In this document: one piece after another, positions 1-7,285 of the stretch
Layout of the letters: the number at the start of each line of letters is the position of its first letter
How positions within the stretch are numbered: the first letter of the stretch is position 1
NCBI GenBank assembly: GCA_038259855.1
Contig: JBBSOJ010000092.1
Span: 1 to 11,267 of the forward strand
DNA: 11,267 nucleotides
Direction: 5' to 3'
From: JBPOFM01 sp038259855
GTDB taxonomy: Bacteria; Bacteroidota; Bacteroidia; Flavobacteriales; Flavobacteriaceae
Made by a program: the position numbers and the translations under genes
The notes under the pieces: generated by a model
What the model was told of the DNA's origin: nothing
Databases searched by the model: none
Seen by the model: only the letters and a program-made list of their open reading frames with translations

Positions 1-253
1 ATTATATATAGATCTCAAAATGTCAAATAAGACAACACCTCGCTTCCTTAATGACATTATGAATTTGTCGTTGTCGCTGGCGTTATTCTTATCGAAGTTG
101 AGGGATTTAAATAGATCATAAATCGTATTACCATTAAAAGCGGAGACAGCGAAAATTTCTTGAAGTTACTACGTAAATTCGCATTGAATATGGCAAATAA
201 ACAAGTGTTTTAAGCCATGATTTTAGTGGGTAGAAAATTATAATGAGTAAAGG
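1..253. other. Left-end region without an intact gene
   Basis: All six frames are broken by stops. Apart from the transposase-like remnant at about 61-213, I see no RNA gene, strong terminator, promoter or clear terminal inverted repeat. A 6-base AT-rich hairpin overlapping the right boundary (AAAGAT at 257-262, ATCTTT at 270-275) is too weak to call as the operon terminator. The region probably marks the downstream border of the polysaccharide cluster. Confidence 0.5.
61..213 (+). pseudogene. Possible C-terminal remnant of an ISAs1-family transposase
   Basis: Reading the plus strand from 115 to the TAA at 211-213 gives a peptide containing NRITIKSGDSENF followed by LRKFALNMANK. This resembles the conserved end of ISAs1-type transposases, usually FxEDxxRIRKGNxxENxxxxRxxALN. 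Extending the same frame upstream through a TAG at 112-114 gives VEGFK-stop-IINRI; the stop falls where a Glu codon (GAG) would be expected. Farther upstream the frame is broken by TAA and TGA codons. It opposes the operon and cannot make a transposase. The match is short and judged by eye. Confidence 0.4.
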
Positions 254-385
254 TTAAAAGATATGTAAGATCTTTATAATTTTTCTGGCTTCGGATCCTT
301 GGTTATTTTCCAGTTCTTTAATATTCCTACAGATTCTAAAATAAAATAGTTCTTGTTGTTCGATAGATTCACGAAACACAAAAAA
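254..385 (-). other. Open in-frame tail after the TupA-like stop, function unknown
   Basis: Directly after the TAG of the TupA-like gene the frame continues for 43 sense codons to a TAA at 254-256. The conceptual peptide is rich in charged residues and contains FRESIEQQELFYF and IKELENNQGSEARKII, which looks protein-like rather than random AT-rich translation. It could be the worn end of an older gene, a readthrough extension, a tiny separate ORF using the GTG at 377-379, or chance. I recognise no family. The TupA domain appears complete without it. Confidence 0.3.
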
Positions 386-1351
386 CTATTTATCGAATAT
401 AGATTTGTAAAGTTCTAAATTGTGGTTTGGTTCTGGTAGTTGGAGATGGGAACCCAAAATCTCATCATAATTATTTTTTATAGGTACTAATGGTAAAAGT
501 CCACTTCCTGGAAAGTAGGTGAGCTCTCCAAAAATAATTCTGTTGGGTGGATTATAGAAATCAACTCGAACATATGGAAAAGGTTTGCTTAAATCTTTGG
601 CGATGGCCTTCATTTCCTCAAACTGCGCAGGTTTTGGTAGTTTGTGATCCGACTTGATGAACTTATTATATGTAAACTGTACGCGTTCCCATTCAATATC
701 ATAAAAATCAACATAATGAACGCCATCCAAATCATTATTGATCTGTAAAAATCTAGGCTCACCATTAAAGCACATAAATTTATAATCGATTAAAGGCTCG
801 TGTTCAATTATTTTTTCGATGATGATCCGTGGCGGAATGTCTCTATAATTCCACTCGCGACCAATGGCATATAGATTTGATTTTAGCCAAGAATTCATGA
901 TTTTTTTCCATTTATCCCAATCTAATTTATTTTTGTCTTTACAAATTAAGTTGGTATTTGTACCGTGAGTGGTTTTTGCCACGAATTGATTTGGTAACGC
1001 ATCAAAATCAATAGCATCAGCATCTGAGTAAACGCCAATGATATCGTTGAGTAGATGGCCGTAACCTAAACTTTCAATATAGCTATGAACCTCGTATTTG
1101 TCTGTAGATTTTGGCATGACGTCATTGCGATAGAATAATTTTAACCACTGCAATTTCTCGGTATACGTTATAGGACCTTTCAAATTGATATCTCTGCCAA
1201 ATCGTTTTTTGTAGGTGTTTCTTATATAGTCAACATCACTTAACAACCACAGCGATATTTTTTCAAAAACGAGTCGCAATTGGGCATAAATTAAAATTCC
1301 ATAAAGGCTTTTGGATGCTTTTTGCTTTACAAATTCTTTTAAATCTAACAT
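386..1351 (-). CDS. TupA-like ATP-grasp protein
   Basis: A 321-residue member of the TupA-like ATP-grasp family (PF14305), named after a protein needed for teichuronopeptide synthesis and often mislabelled as a glycosyltransferase. The N-terminus (15-50) is followed by ITYTEKLQWLKL (61-72), FVAKTTHG (123-130, Lys126 a likely ATP contact), RIIIEKII (175-182), DYKFMCFNGEPRF (189-201), VRVDFY (261-266) and FGELTYFPGSGLLPL (274-288, Glu276 a likely metal ligand). The chain ends with a family-typical DEILGSHLQLP block, so it looks complete. Position at the end of a polysaccharide operon and beside a second ATP-grasp gene suggests amide-bond chemistry on the polymer. The gene ends in TAG and the same frame stays open for 43 more codons. 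Start at 1349-1351; the leader is A-rich without a Shine-Dalgarno sequence. Confidence 0.9.
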   Translation of the reverse strand: MLDLKEFVKQKASKSLYGILIYAQLRLVFEKISLWLLSDVDYIRNTYKKRFGRDINLKGPITYTEKLQWLKLFYRNDVMPKSTDKYEVHSYIESLGYGHLLNDIIGVYSDADAIDFDALPNQFVAKTTHGTNTNLICKDKNKLDWDKWKKIMNSWLKSNLYAIGREWNYRDIPPRIIIEKIIEHEPLIDYKFMCFNGEPRFLQINNDLDGVHYVDFYDIEWERVQFTYNKFIKSDHKLPKPAQFEEMKAIAKDLSKPFPYVRVDFYNPPNRIIFGELTYFPGSGLLPLVPIKNNYDEILGSHLQLPEPNHNLELYKSIFDK

Positions 1352-1387
1352 TAGAATGCTGTTTTTTGGTTTGTGCTGTGTGAGTTT

Positions 1388-2386
1388 CTATTGTTTAATG
1401 GCTTCGCAAATTCCTAACGCCATATAATGCTCTAGATCATATAGTACATCCTTGTGTTCCCATGAATTGTCAATGCATTCAAAATAGTGAACAGATTTCC
1501 AAGCCAATAATGAGAAGTGCATTGTTTGATATTCCAATAAGTTGACTACCCCGTTATGTTCAGAAACGTCTAATGATATGTTAGGGCAATTTAGCAATTT
1601 CTTACATTCTAGGGCAAAATTTAAAACGCTCTCTGGTGGATCTTGCTCTAATGAATATAGCATGCTTCCGGAAGCTCTAAAATCATTTTCTCTAACAAAG
1701 CGTTTGCCTCCAACGCATATATTTCCCAGGACTAAAATTTTCCAATCGTGGGTGAGATCAGGAATGAATTCTTGTATAATAACCTTTCCGAATTTTTTAG
1801 GATAATGCGTTTTGTTTTTGAATTTTCGATAGACCAAGTACAGACTGTCAATGTCAAATTTAAAATTGTTTTCAAGCATTCCTGCTAATATTTTTTTTGC
1901 TTGCACTTTATTTTTTGCAAGCTGAACGTTCCTACTTCTAAACCCAGTCGATTTTTTGATCACTGTAGGGTAGGAGATGCGATTCAAAATTTCAATACCC
2001 TCTTCGTAGGTACCAACAGGGATACCTTTGGGACTATTTATTCCTAATCTTATTTTTTCCAGTTCTTGAAAATTCTTATTCTCGTGGGCCATGAAATGCC
2101 TGAAATCAGGAATTAAAATCCCGCCTCTTATGGGGATTTGCATCAATATATCTTGAATAAAGCTTTTGTATATAGGATATTGGCTACTGGCATAATAAAA
2201 GTAAGTTCCATCAAACCGTTCTTTTTCTGATAAATGATCCACAAATGTTTGGAATGTCATCATTTCAACCTCGCAACATTCTTTCTTAAGAATGTCGGCT
2301 ATGATGTCTAATTTTAAGCCTTCAATTTCATGGCTTCTTTGAGGAATTAAATTTTTATAATTAGTAAGTAGAATAATTTTTTTCAT
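1388..2386 (-). CDS. ATP-grasp ligase, RimK-like
   Basis: A 332-residue protein with the ATP-grasp fold: a divergent N-terminal domain (1-110), then YPTVIKKSTGFRSRNV (139-154, with Lys144/145 likely to bind phosphate), VIIQEFIPDLTHDWKILVLG (202-221), KRFVRENDFRASGS (228-241, the loop seen in RimK/Ddl-type ligases) and ISLDVSEHNGVVNLLEYQT (270-288, with Asp273 and Glu285 as likely magnesium ligands). The usual final ExN metal motif reads EYQ here. Such enzymes join a carboxylate to an amine with ATP through an acyl phosphate, so amide-linked modification of the glycan or its uronic/nonulosonic acid carboxylates is plausible but not proven. It ends with TAG; the downstream TupA-like gene is in the same frame, with only twelve sense codons between. 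The ATG at 2384-2386 is the natural start, 8 bases after the previous stop. Confidence 0.85.
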   Translation of the reverse strand: MKKIILLTNYKNLIPQRSHEIEGLKLDIIADILKKECCEVEMMTFQTFVDHLSEKERFDGTYFYYASSQYPIYKSFIQDILMQIPIRGGILIPDFRHFMAHENKNFQELEKIRLGINSPKGIPVGTYEEGIEILNRISYPTVIKKSTGFRSRNVQLAKNKVQAKKILAGMLENNFKFDIDSLYLVYRKFKNKTHYPKKFGKVIIQEFIPDLTHDWKILVLGNICVGGKRFVRENDFRASGSMLYSLEQDPPESVLNFALECKKLLNCPNISLDVSEHNGVVNLLEYQTMHFSLLAWKSVHYFECIDNSWEHKDVLYDLEHYMALGICEAIKQ

Positions 2387-2394
2387 AGCATTAA

Positions 2395-3189
2395 TTAGGT
2401 GTTGTCAACTTTTCTATAGTACGATACTACTTTAGAACCCATTTCTTTAGCGCTTAAGCGGACGATGGCCATTGAAATATAGTAGTATCTTAATATGGTA
2501 TTTGGGCAATATTTTTTTAGTATTAGCCAATTCTCATGAACAAGTTGTTTAAATAGTCCTTTTGTATTGGAAGCACCGCCATCGGCCATCACGATCAAAA
2601 CTTCATTTACAAATTTAAACTTGAAGTCTGCTTTGTAGATGCGCAACATAAGTTCAGCATCTGCAGCAATCTTATAGTCTAAATTAAATAGTCCCACAGA
2701 CTTATAGATATTCATTGGTACGAACGTAGCAGGATGTCTAACACCATTTTTAAAAGTGTTGGTTTTTTTTAGAAATCGCTCTTCACTGGTTCTCAAAAGC
2801 TGTTCGCCTTTATCTCCTTTAAAAATCAACTCACCGCTAATGACAGTTTTACCATCGGTTTCAAGATACGTTTTATATACTTTAGAAAGTGTATCCTCGT
2901 AGTAATAATCGTCGCTATTGAGTAAGCCAACAAGGTTGCCTTTTGCCAAGGAGATGCCCTTATTCATACCATCATAAATTCCTCTGTCGGGTTCAGAAAT
3001 ATGGGTCAACTTTCCATTGAATTGAGGTTTCAATGTTTCTATAATGGCATTGGTCTTATCTTTAGAGCCCCCATCGATTATGATATACTCGAAGTTATCG
3101 TGCTTTTGGTTTAGCATAGAAGCAATCGTACGTTCGATAGTGCTCTCGCTATTGTACGAGACAGTAATAATGGAAAAATCAGGTGTCAT
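2395..3189 (-). CDS. Family 2 glycosyltransferase (WcaA/colanic-acid-like)
   Basis: A 264-residue inverting GT-A glycosyltransferase. It begins with FSIITVSYNSESTIERTI (5-22), continues with EYIIIDGGSKDKT (34-46, Asp39 in the nucleotide-binding strand), ISEPDRGIYDGMNKGI (64-79) and LLNSDD (89-94, the metal-binding DxD-like motif), then RHPATF (151-156) and AADAELMLRI (175-184), where an acidic residue is the likely catalytic base. The ISEPDxGIYDxMNKGI signature is typical of GT2 enzymes in capsule and exopolysaccharide clusters. No membrane span is evident, so it should work at the cytoplasmic face of the inner membrane. Its start overlaps the polymerase gene by 11 bases and the next gene begins 8 bases after its stop. 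Donor and acceptor cannot be assigned. Confidence 0.92.
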   Translation of the reverse strand: MTPDFSIITVSYNSESTIERTIASMLNQKHDNFEYIIIDGGSKDKTNAIIETLKPQFNGKLTHISEPDRGIYDGMNKGISLAKGNLVGLLNSDDYYYEDTLSKVYKTYLETDGKTVISGELIFKGDKGEQLLRTSEERFLKKTNTFKNGVRHPATFVPMNIYKSVGLFNLDYKIAADAELMLRIYKADFKFKFVNEVLIVMADGGASNTKGLFKQLVHENWLILKKYCPNTILRYYYISMAIVRLSAKEMGSKVVSYYRKVDNT

Positions 3190-4255
3190 ATTGATGGTTG
3201 GTGGTCCAATAAAAGGTTACTATAAAAAAAACAAAATCAAAATTTCCTATGAGAATATCACTGTCAAAAAATGCTCTAATGGTCAGCAATAGCAAAAGCC
3301 AAAAAACATAGTTCTGACCAGTTTTTAAATATTGGTACAATGAAACGAAAAAAAGAATGATCAGTACAACGCACCCAAAACCAACTCTTGAGTGGAATTT
3401 GAGAAATGAGTTGTGCGGATTGCCACTAAAATAATCATACATTGGCAAATTACTAACATCGAGACCCGTGAAAAAATTGATCGGATTAATGTGTTCGATA
3501 TAAATTTGCCACAATTCCCACCGAGGTGTGTCCAATCCTTGATTTAAATTGGTTTCTTCAAATAGCACAGACTGAAACGTAAGATATAAATAAGATCCTA
3601 TAAGTAGAACACATCCTAAAATTGCAAACCGAATTACTTTTTTATCTTGAAATTTGTAATAAAATACAACTGCCAATAACATTACGCTTACAATCATGCT
3701 AGTGCGACCGATTAGAAAGATGGACAAAACCAAGCTTATGATTGCTGGTAAAACTGGATATAATTTATGGGTTATTTTTAAATGAAAAGTTAAAAATATT
3801 GTATAAAAAACCACGGCAAAACCAGCATGATTTCTGCTTAATCCTACATAAATCTCATTTGCTGTTAGCTTTAAAACAAACAAGCTATAACTTATAAATC
3901 CTACTCCAATAAGATAAAATAGAATAATCCATGGTGTCAATTTCTTTTTGTCGCTTTGTAAATAGACTAATGTCAACAGTAAATTGCCCATTAATGTTAA
4001 TGTGCCACCAAAGCCATTTTCGGTAAATAATAGATTAACTACCGACATTACTAACAAAAAAAGGATAAATAAGGAGGCGGCTGAAAATAAACGCCTATTC
4101 TCAATCGGAAAATAAAATATAAATATGATAATTGATAATATGGCACATGTGGATATAATAGCACGTGAGCTGGTTATATCACTAAAAGCCATTAGAATTA
4201 TGAGTAATCCTGTTATGTGACTTAAAAATTGTTTCTTATTAATGTTTAAAGTCAT
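3179..4255 (-). CDS. Wzy-type O-antigen/capsule polymerase (O-antigen ligase family)
   Basis: A 358-residue integral membrane protein with about ten hydrophobic segments and one large periplasmic loop (about 228-290), the layout of Wzy/WaaL proteins. Supporting motifs are SRNHAGF (140-146), IGRTSM (182-187), TPRWELWQIYIEHI (243-256) and NPHNSFLKFHSRVGF (279-293), the HN-containing block typical of the Wzy_C domain. It would join undecaprenyl-linked repeat units in the periplasm; a ligase role cannot be excluded from sequence alone, but the neighbouring flippase and glycosyltransferase favour polymerase. The start at 4253-4255 lies inside the acetyltransferase gene (17-base overlap), and its TGA lies 11 bases inside the glycosyltransferase gene. 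Polymerases of this kind diverge rapidly, so the repeat unit cannot be predicted. Confidence 0.85.
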   Translation of the reverse strand: MTLNINKKQFLSHITGLLIILMAFSDITSSRAIISTCAILSIIIFIFYFPIENRRLFSAASLFILFLLVMSVVNLLFTENGFGGTLTLMGNLLLTLVYLQSDKKKLTPWIILFYLIGVGFISYSLFVLKLTANEIYVGLSRNHAGFAVVFYTIFLTFHLKITHKLYPVLPAIISLVLSIFLIGRTSMIVSVMLLAVVFYYKFQDKKVIRFAILGCVLLIGSYLYLTFQSVLFEETNLNQGLDTPRWELWQIYIEHINPINFFTGLDVSNLPMYDYFSGNPHNSFLKFHSRVGFGCVVLIILFFVSLYQYLKTGQNYVFWLLLLLTIRAFFDSDILIGNFDFVFFIVTFYWTTNHQYDT

Positions 4256-4916
4256 CGATAGATTTAAAGGATTCTAATTTTTGAAATTTCAAATAATTCA
4301 ATCTAATCCAATCCAAAGGACGATTCCACCATGAGTTTTGTAATAAGTAATCAATGTCCTCCTCGCTAAAGCGTTTTTTAATCTCTTTTGCAGGAATTCC
4401 TCCCACGATTGAATAAGGTTCCACATCCTTGATAACTACAGATCCTGCCGCAACTACAGATCCATTTTTTATTGTAACCCCGCTTAATAGTTGAACATTG
4501 GATCCAATCCAAACATCATTTTCTATGATCACACAATAAGATTCATTTTCGTCTGCATATTTTACTTCCTTGTATAATTGCGTGTTTGTAAATGTAAATC
4601 CTGCTTGTTTTCTTAATGAGAAAAAAGAAGGATGTGTTGATATATTGTCTTGTAACGGATGGTCTCCCGTTATGACTTTGACATTTGAGCCGATGGAACA
4701 AAATTTACCTATTTGGGATTTTACAAAGTATGATCCGTTGTTGATATAACTCCCAACACCTAGTTTAGAATCAATGAATGCGACATTTCTATTGATTTTG
4801 TTTAACCCTTCAAATTTTGAATTCGTAGTGATTCTGGCCAACGGATGTACCTTTACTCCTTTAAACCTTAATATGATGGAATAGAAAAAGCCTAAAATAT
4901 ATTTAAATACGATCAT
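4239..4916 (-). CDS. Hexapeptide-repeat (left-handed beta-helix) O-acetyltransferase
   Basis: A 225-residue protein when started at the ATG at 4914-4916, one base after the preceding stop. A farther ATG at 4965-4967 would lie 50 bases inside the previous gene and adds no conserved sequence. It belongs to the xenobiotic/Vat-like acetyltransferase group of the hexapeptide-repeat family. Repeats run from about residue 25 to 170, with a characteristic GDHPL (84-88, His86 the likely catalytic base), STHPSFF (93-99), VWIGSNVQLLSGVTI (135-149), GSVVAAGSVVIKDVEPYSIVGG (split here only by the turn near 163) and IPAKEIKKRF near the end. The protein probably acetylates a hydroxyl of the glycan or its precursor using acetyl-CoA in the cytoplasm. 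It overlaps the polymerase gene by 17 bases. Family certain; acceptor sugar unknown. Confidence 0.87.
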   Translation of the reverse strand: MIVFKYILGFFYSIILRFKGVKVHPLARITTNSKFEGLNKINRNVAFIDSKLGVGSYINNGSYFVKSQIGKFCSIGSNVKVITGDHPLQDNISTHPSFFSLRKQAGFTFTNTQLYKEVKYADENESYCVIIENDVWIGSNVQLLSGVTIKNGSVVAAGSVVIKDVEPYSIVGGIPAKEIKKRFSEEDIDYLLQNSWWNRPLDWIRLNYLKFQKLESFKSIDDFKH

Positions 4917-4917
4917 A

Positions 4918-5799
4918 TTAAAAAAGTGATTTATAATCAATGCGCTCCAAAACGTCGAGTCCTCCATGATCAGAAGCGTTGTAGAGTTTCACGTTTTTAG
5001 CTTTTGCATGGAGGTTCATGATTTTAAAATGCTCGAATGTTTTTCCAATAGCTTTTAGGTAAAACTCATTATCTAAATTCTGCTCGGCGAGGATTTTTTT
5101 GATTTTTAATTGATCTTCTTCAGTTTTTTTGTAGGAATGTCCCCATTGATCGTTTGTCTTATTATACTCAAAATGCTCCATAAATCCTGTCATGTCTACT
5201 CCCATCAGATAGATCTGATCAAAACCCATATGGATAGCAGAATTGATTGCATATAATATTACATTTTGAAATATTGGAATAATCCTATCTAGTTCAGACA
5301 CTCTTTTAAGGCGTTTTGTATATATCTTATAGTTATAAAGGTAGATGAATTTATGTTTTGGAAATAGTTTATTGAAGTTAGACTTCCTTCTAAAAGGAAT
5401 GATGTATTGTAAATCGGGATTAGTTGAGGCTGTCTGATCTATCAAATCAAATTTGGCCTTATCATCAATATTATCAGGATTCAAACTAAATACTATTGGG
5501 TCAAAAAACAGATGATAATCAGGATTAAGTATTTTGAAATACTCACTTTTCATCATATAGTTGACAGTAAAAACGCATTCGTTGGTCAATTTACTTAAAT
5601 CGTAATGTTTTAAAGAAGGTCCGTTACCGATTATGAAACAACGTTTACCTCTATGTTTATCTTTTAAATTGATATTATCGGACATTGCCTTACGCAAATC
5701 TGAACTCATTAACCACTTTAAATAAAAAAAAATATCTCGTCGAATATTGTCAATAAAATTCACAACGGACATTGCAGCAACTTCTCGTTTACCAAACAT
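4918..5799 (-). CDS. DUF115/GT42-like protein, candidate nonulosonic acid transferase
   Basis: A 293-residue protein without obvious membrane spans. Residues 51-63 read GKRCFIIGNGPSL, the Rossmann-type nucleotide-binding start shared by DUF115 (Maf/MptE-like) proteins and GT42 sialyltransferases. It is followed by VFTVN (76-80), LFFDPIVF (97-104), AIHMGFDQIYLMGVDM (188-203) and WGHSYKK (219-225). From memory, Campylobacter CstII has the same order: GNGPSL, an Asn in RCNQF, FYNPSLFF, AIALGYKEIYLSGID and then GHSK with catalytic His188. His221 here would match that histidine. CMP-nonulosonate transfer onto the lipid-linked glycan is therefore the best guess, supported by its place next to the synthase and flippase. 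Databases may call such proteins MptE-like, which would mislead. The start at 5797-5799 is used; Met10 (5770-5772) is an alternative, because the first nine residues carry no conserved feature. Confidence 0.72.
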   Translation of the reverse strand: MFGKREVAAMSVVNFIDNIRRDIFFYLKWLMSSDLRKAMSDNINLKDKHRGKRCFIIGNGPSLKHYDLSKLTNECVFTVNYMMKSEYFKILNPDYHLFFDPIVFSLNPDNIDDKAKFDLIDQTASTNPDLQYIIPFRRKSNFNKLFPKHKFIYLYNYKIYTKRLKRVSELDRIIPIFQNVILYAINSAIHMGFDQIYLMGVDMTGFMEHFEYNKTNDQWGHSYKKTEEDQLKIKKILAEQNLDNEFYLKAIGKTFEHFKIMNLHAKAKNVKLYNASDHGGLDVLERIDYKSLF

Positions 5800-5821
5800 A
5801 TATCAGGTTTTAAAAATTTAA

Positions 5822-7285
5822 TTAAATGTTTATAAAATTTGGATTGACTAAAATAGAGCGTACCACTTTTTTTAATCGGACTAATACCTTGAAATTAAGA
5901 AGTAAAAACGCTATAACAGGAACTATGAAGTAGCCATTAGGAACAGAAAAAAGAATAAATGCTAGACTTATAGTAAAAGGAGCAATCAATCTTAAAGGGT
6001 ACATGTCTTTTAATACCTCATTGATAGAGGTATTTAAATTTAACATTTTACGGCCCAAAATTCCTAAAAACAAAACATATATTAAATAGCTAATCATAGT
6101 GGCCAATATAACAAGTGTAAATGGTACGTTGACTAACTTTATCAATATTAGAGCAACAATTATATTGATTAGACAGGCGGAAAAAGATAGTCGTCCCAAT
6201 TTTTTTTCAAATCCTTTAGCGATCAATAATCCTGAATATCCAAATGAATTAGTGTAAAGGACTACGGTTAAAGAAATTAATTTGAAGGCTTCAGAAGCTA
6301 ATATATATTGAGGAAAAAAAATGAGAAATACTGGAAAAAATAGTATTGCACTATGAACCAAAAGATGAGATGTGGTTACGTAAGCATCTCTAACTTGTGA
6401 CATTAGTTGTATGTTCTGTGTGTCATTCGAAACAGCAAATCTATTAAGCATCTTTGGGTAAATAAGGTATGCAAACGCTTGCAAGAGGAGTAAAATGACA
6501 TTTGCCAAGGAAAAAGCGAACGTAAAATAGCCGAATTCTTCGACTGGGTAGTATACGCTAACAAGAGATCTCGTAGAGATGACTATGAAATAAAAAGATG
6601 CATTATAAACAAAAAGATGCCAACCCTTAATTTGAATACGTTTAAAAAGAGAAAAGATAAAAATAGGTCTGATTTTGATAGGAGTTCTAACCAGATATAA
6701 AATGAAGGTCACAAAGAATGATAAAAAATTAGCAATAACTAAAGCCCAAAGTAAATTCTCATTTCGAAAGAAAATTATCGCCAACAGCATGCATACCGGG
6801 AAAATAGTTTGACTGAACGCAATCTCAAACAATCTACCATATACTCGAAAAATTTGACTGAATAGCGTATTGAAATACACTAGAATCCCAATAAATACAA
6901 CTAAAGGCGCATAGGTTGAAAAATTATATTTTCCACCTATATTAATATCAAATAGATCATTAATACCAAATAACACGATTGCCACAAGAGATAATACCAA
7001 AAGCATCGTAACTGCCGTTCCTATAATCTTTTGAGAATAAAACTCTTTGCCTTTATTGATGGATAATATCGCTGTCACAGAATCAGCAATCCCAAAACTT
7101 AAGTGATTCATATATTGGGTAACCAACGTAATAAATCCCCAAATTCCTAAATAAAAAGGACCTAGAAAGGCTGCAATAAATAAGGTATTAAGAAATGTGA
7201 TGGCATAGGTACCGTATCTGCTAAAAATAAATAGGAAGACCTTATTTTTGAAGGCAGTTTTTAAAATTGCTAATATCCTATGCAT
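5822..7285 (-). CDS. Wzx-type oligosaccharide flippase (MOP superfamily)
   Basis: A 487-residue, strongly hydrophobic protein with roughly 12 to 14 predicted membrane spans spread over the whole length (for example about 15-40, 43-60, 88-108, 124-145, 157-199, 252-276, 305-325, 334-356, 367-410, 431-470). Its length and even span spacing, with basic residues in the short loops, fit the polysaccharide-transport branch of the MOP (MATE-like) exporters, which flip undecaprenyl-linked repeat units across the inner membrane. The N-terminal RYGTYAITFLNTLFIAAFLG segment resembles the first helix of such flippases. It is coupled to the preceding synthase gene by a TAATG overlap and is followed 22 bases later by the candidate nonulosonate transferase, consistent with export of a unit carrying that sugar. 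The sequence is more AT-rich than the biosynthetic genes to the right. Individual spans were judged by eye. Confidence 0.88.
   Translation of the reverse strand: MHRILAILKTAFKNKVFLFIFSRYGTYAITFLNTLFIAAFLGPFYLGIWGFITLVTQYMNHLSFGIADSVTAILSINKGKEFYSQKIIGTAVTMLLVLSLVAIVLFGINDLFDINIGGKYNFSTYAPLVVFIGILVYFNTLFSQIFRVYGRLFEIAFSQTIFPVCMLLAIIFFRNENLLWALVIANFLSFFVTFILYLVRTPIKIRPIFIFSLFKRIQIKGWHLFVYNASFYFIVISTRSLVSVYYPVEEFGYFTFAFSLANVILLLLQAFAYLIYPKMLNRFAVSNDTQNIQLMSQVRDAYVTTSHLLVHSAILFFPVFLIFFPQYILASEAFKLISLTVVLYTNSFGYSGLLIAKGFEKKLGRLSFSACLINIIVALILIKLVNVPFTLVILATMISYLIYVLFLGILGRKMLNLNTSINEVLKDMYPLRLIAPFTISLAFILFSVPNGYFIVPVIAFLLLNFKVLVRLKKVVRSILVNPNFINI

Noticed and set aside
257..275. Hairpin AAAGAT/ATCTTT as an operon terminator
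   Set aside because: It has only six mostly AT pairs with a short U run, which is too weak to distinguish from chance in this AT-rich DNA.
1542..1805. Plus-strand open frame opposite the RimK-like ATP-grasp gene
   Set aside because: It lies wholly antisense to a well-supported gene, and its translation shows no family motif.
3044..3292. Plus-strand open frame across the glycosyltransferase/polymerase junction
   Set aside because: It is antisense to two conserved genes, and the translation is a composition artefact with no recognisable domain.
4917..4967. N-terminal extension of the hexapeptide acetyltransferase from an ATG at 4967
   Set aside because: It would overlap the upstream gene by 50 bases; the ATG at 4916 directly after the stop fits the family length better.
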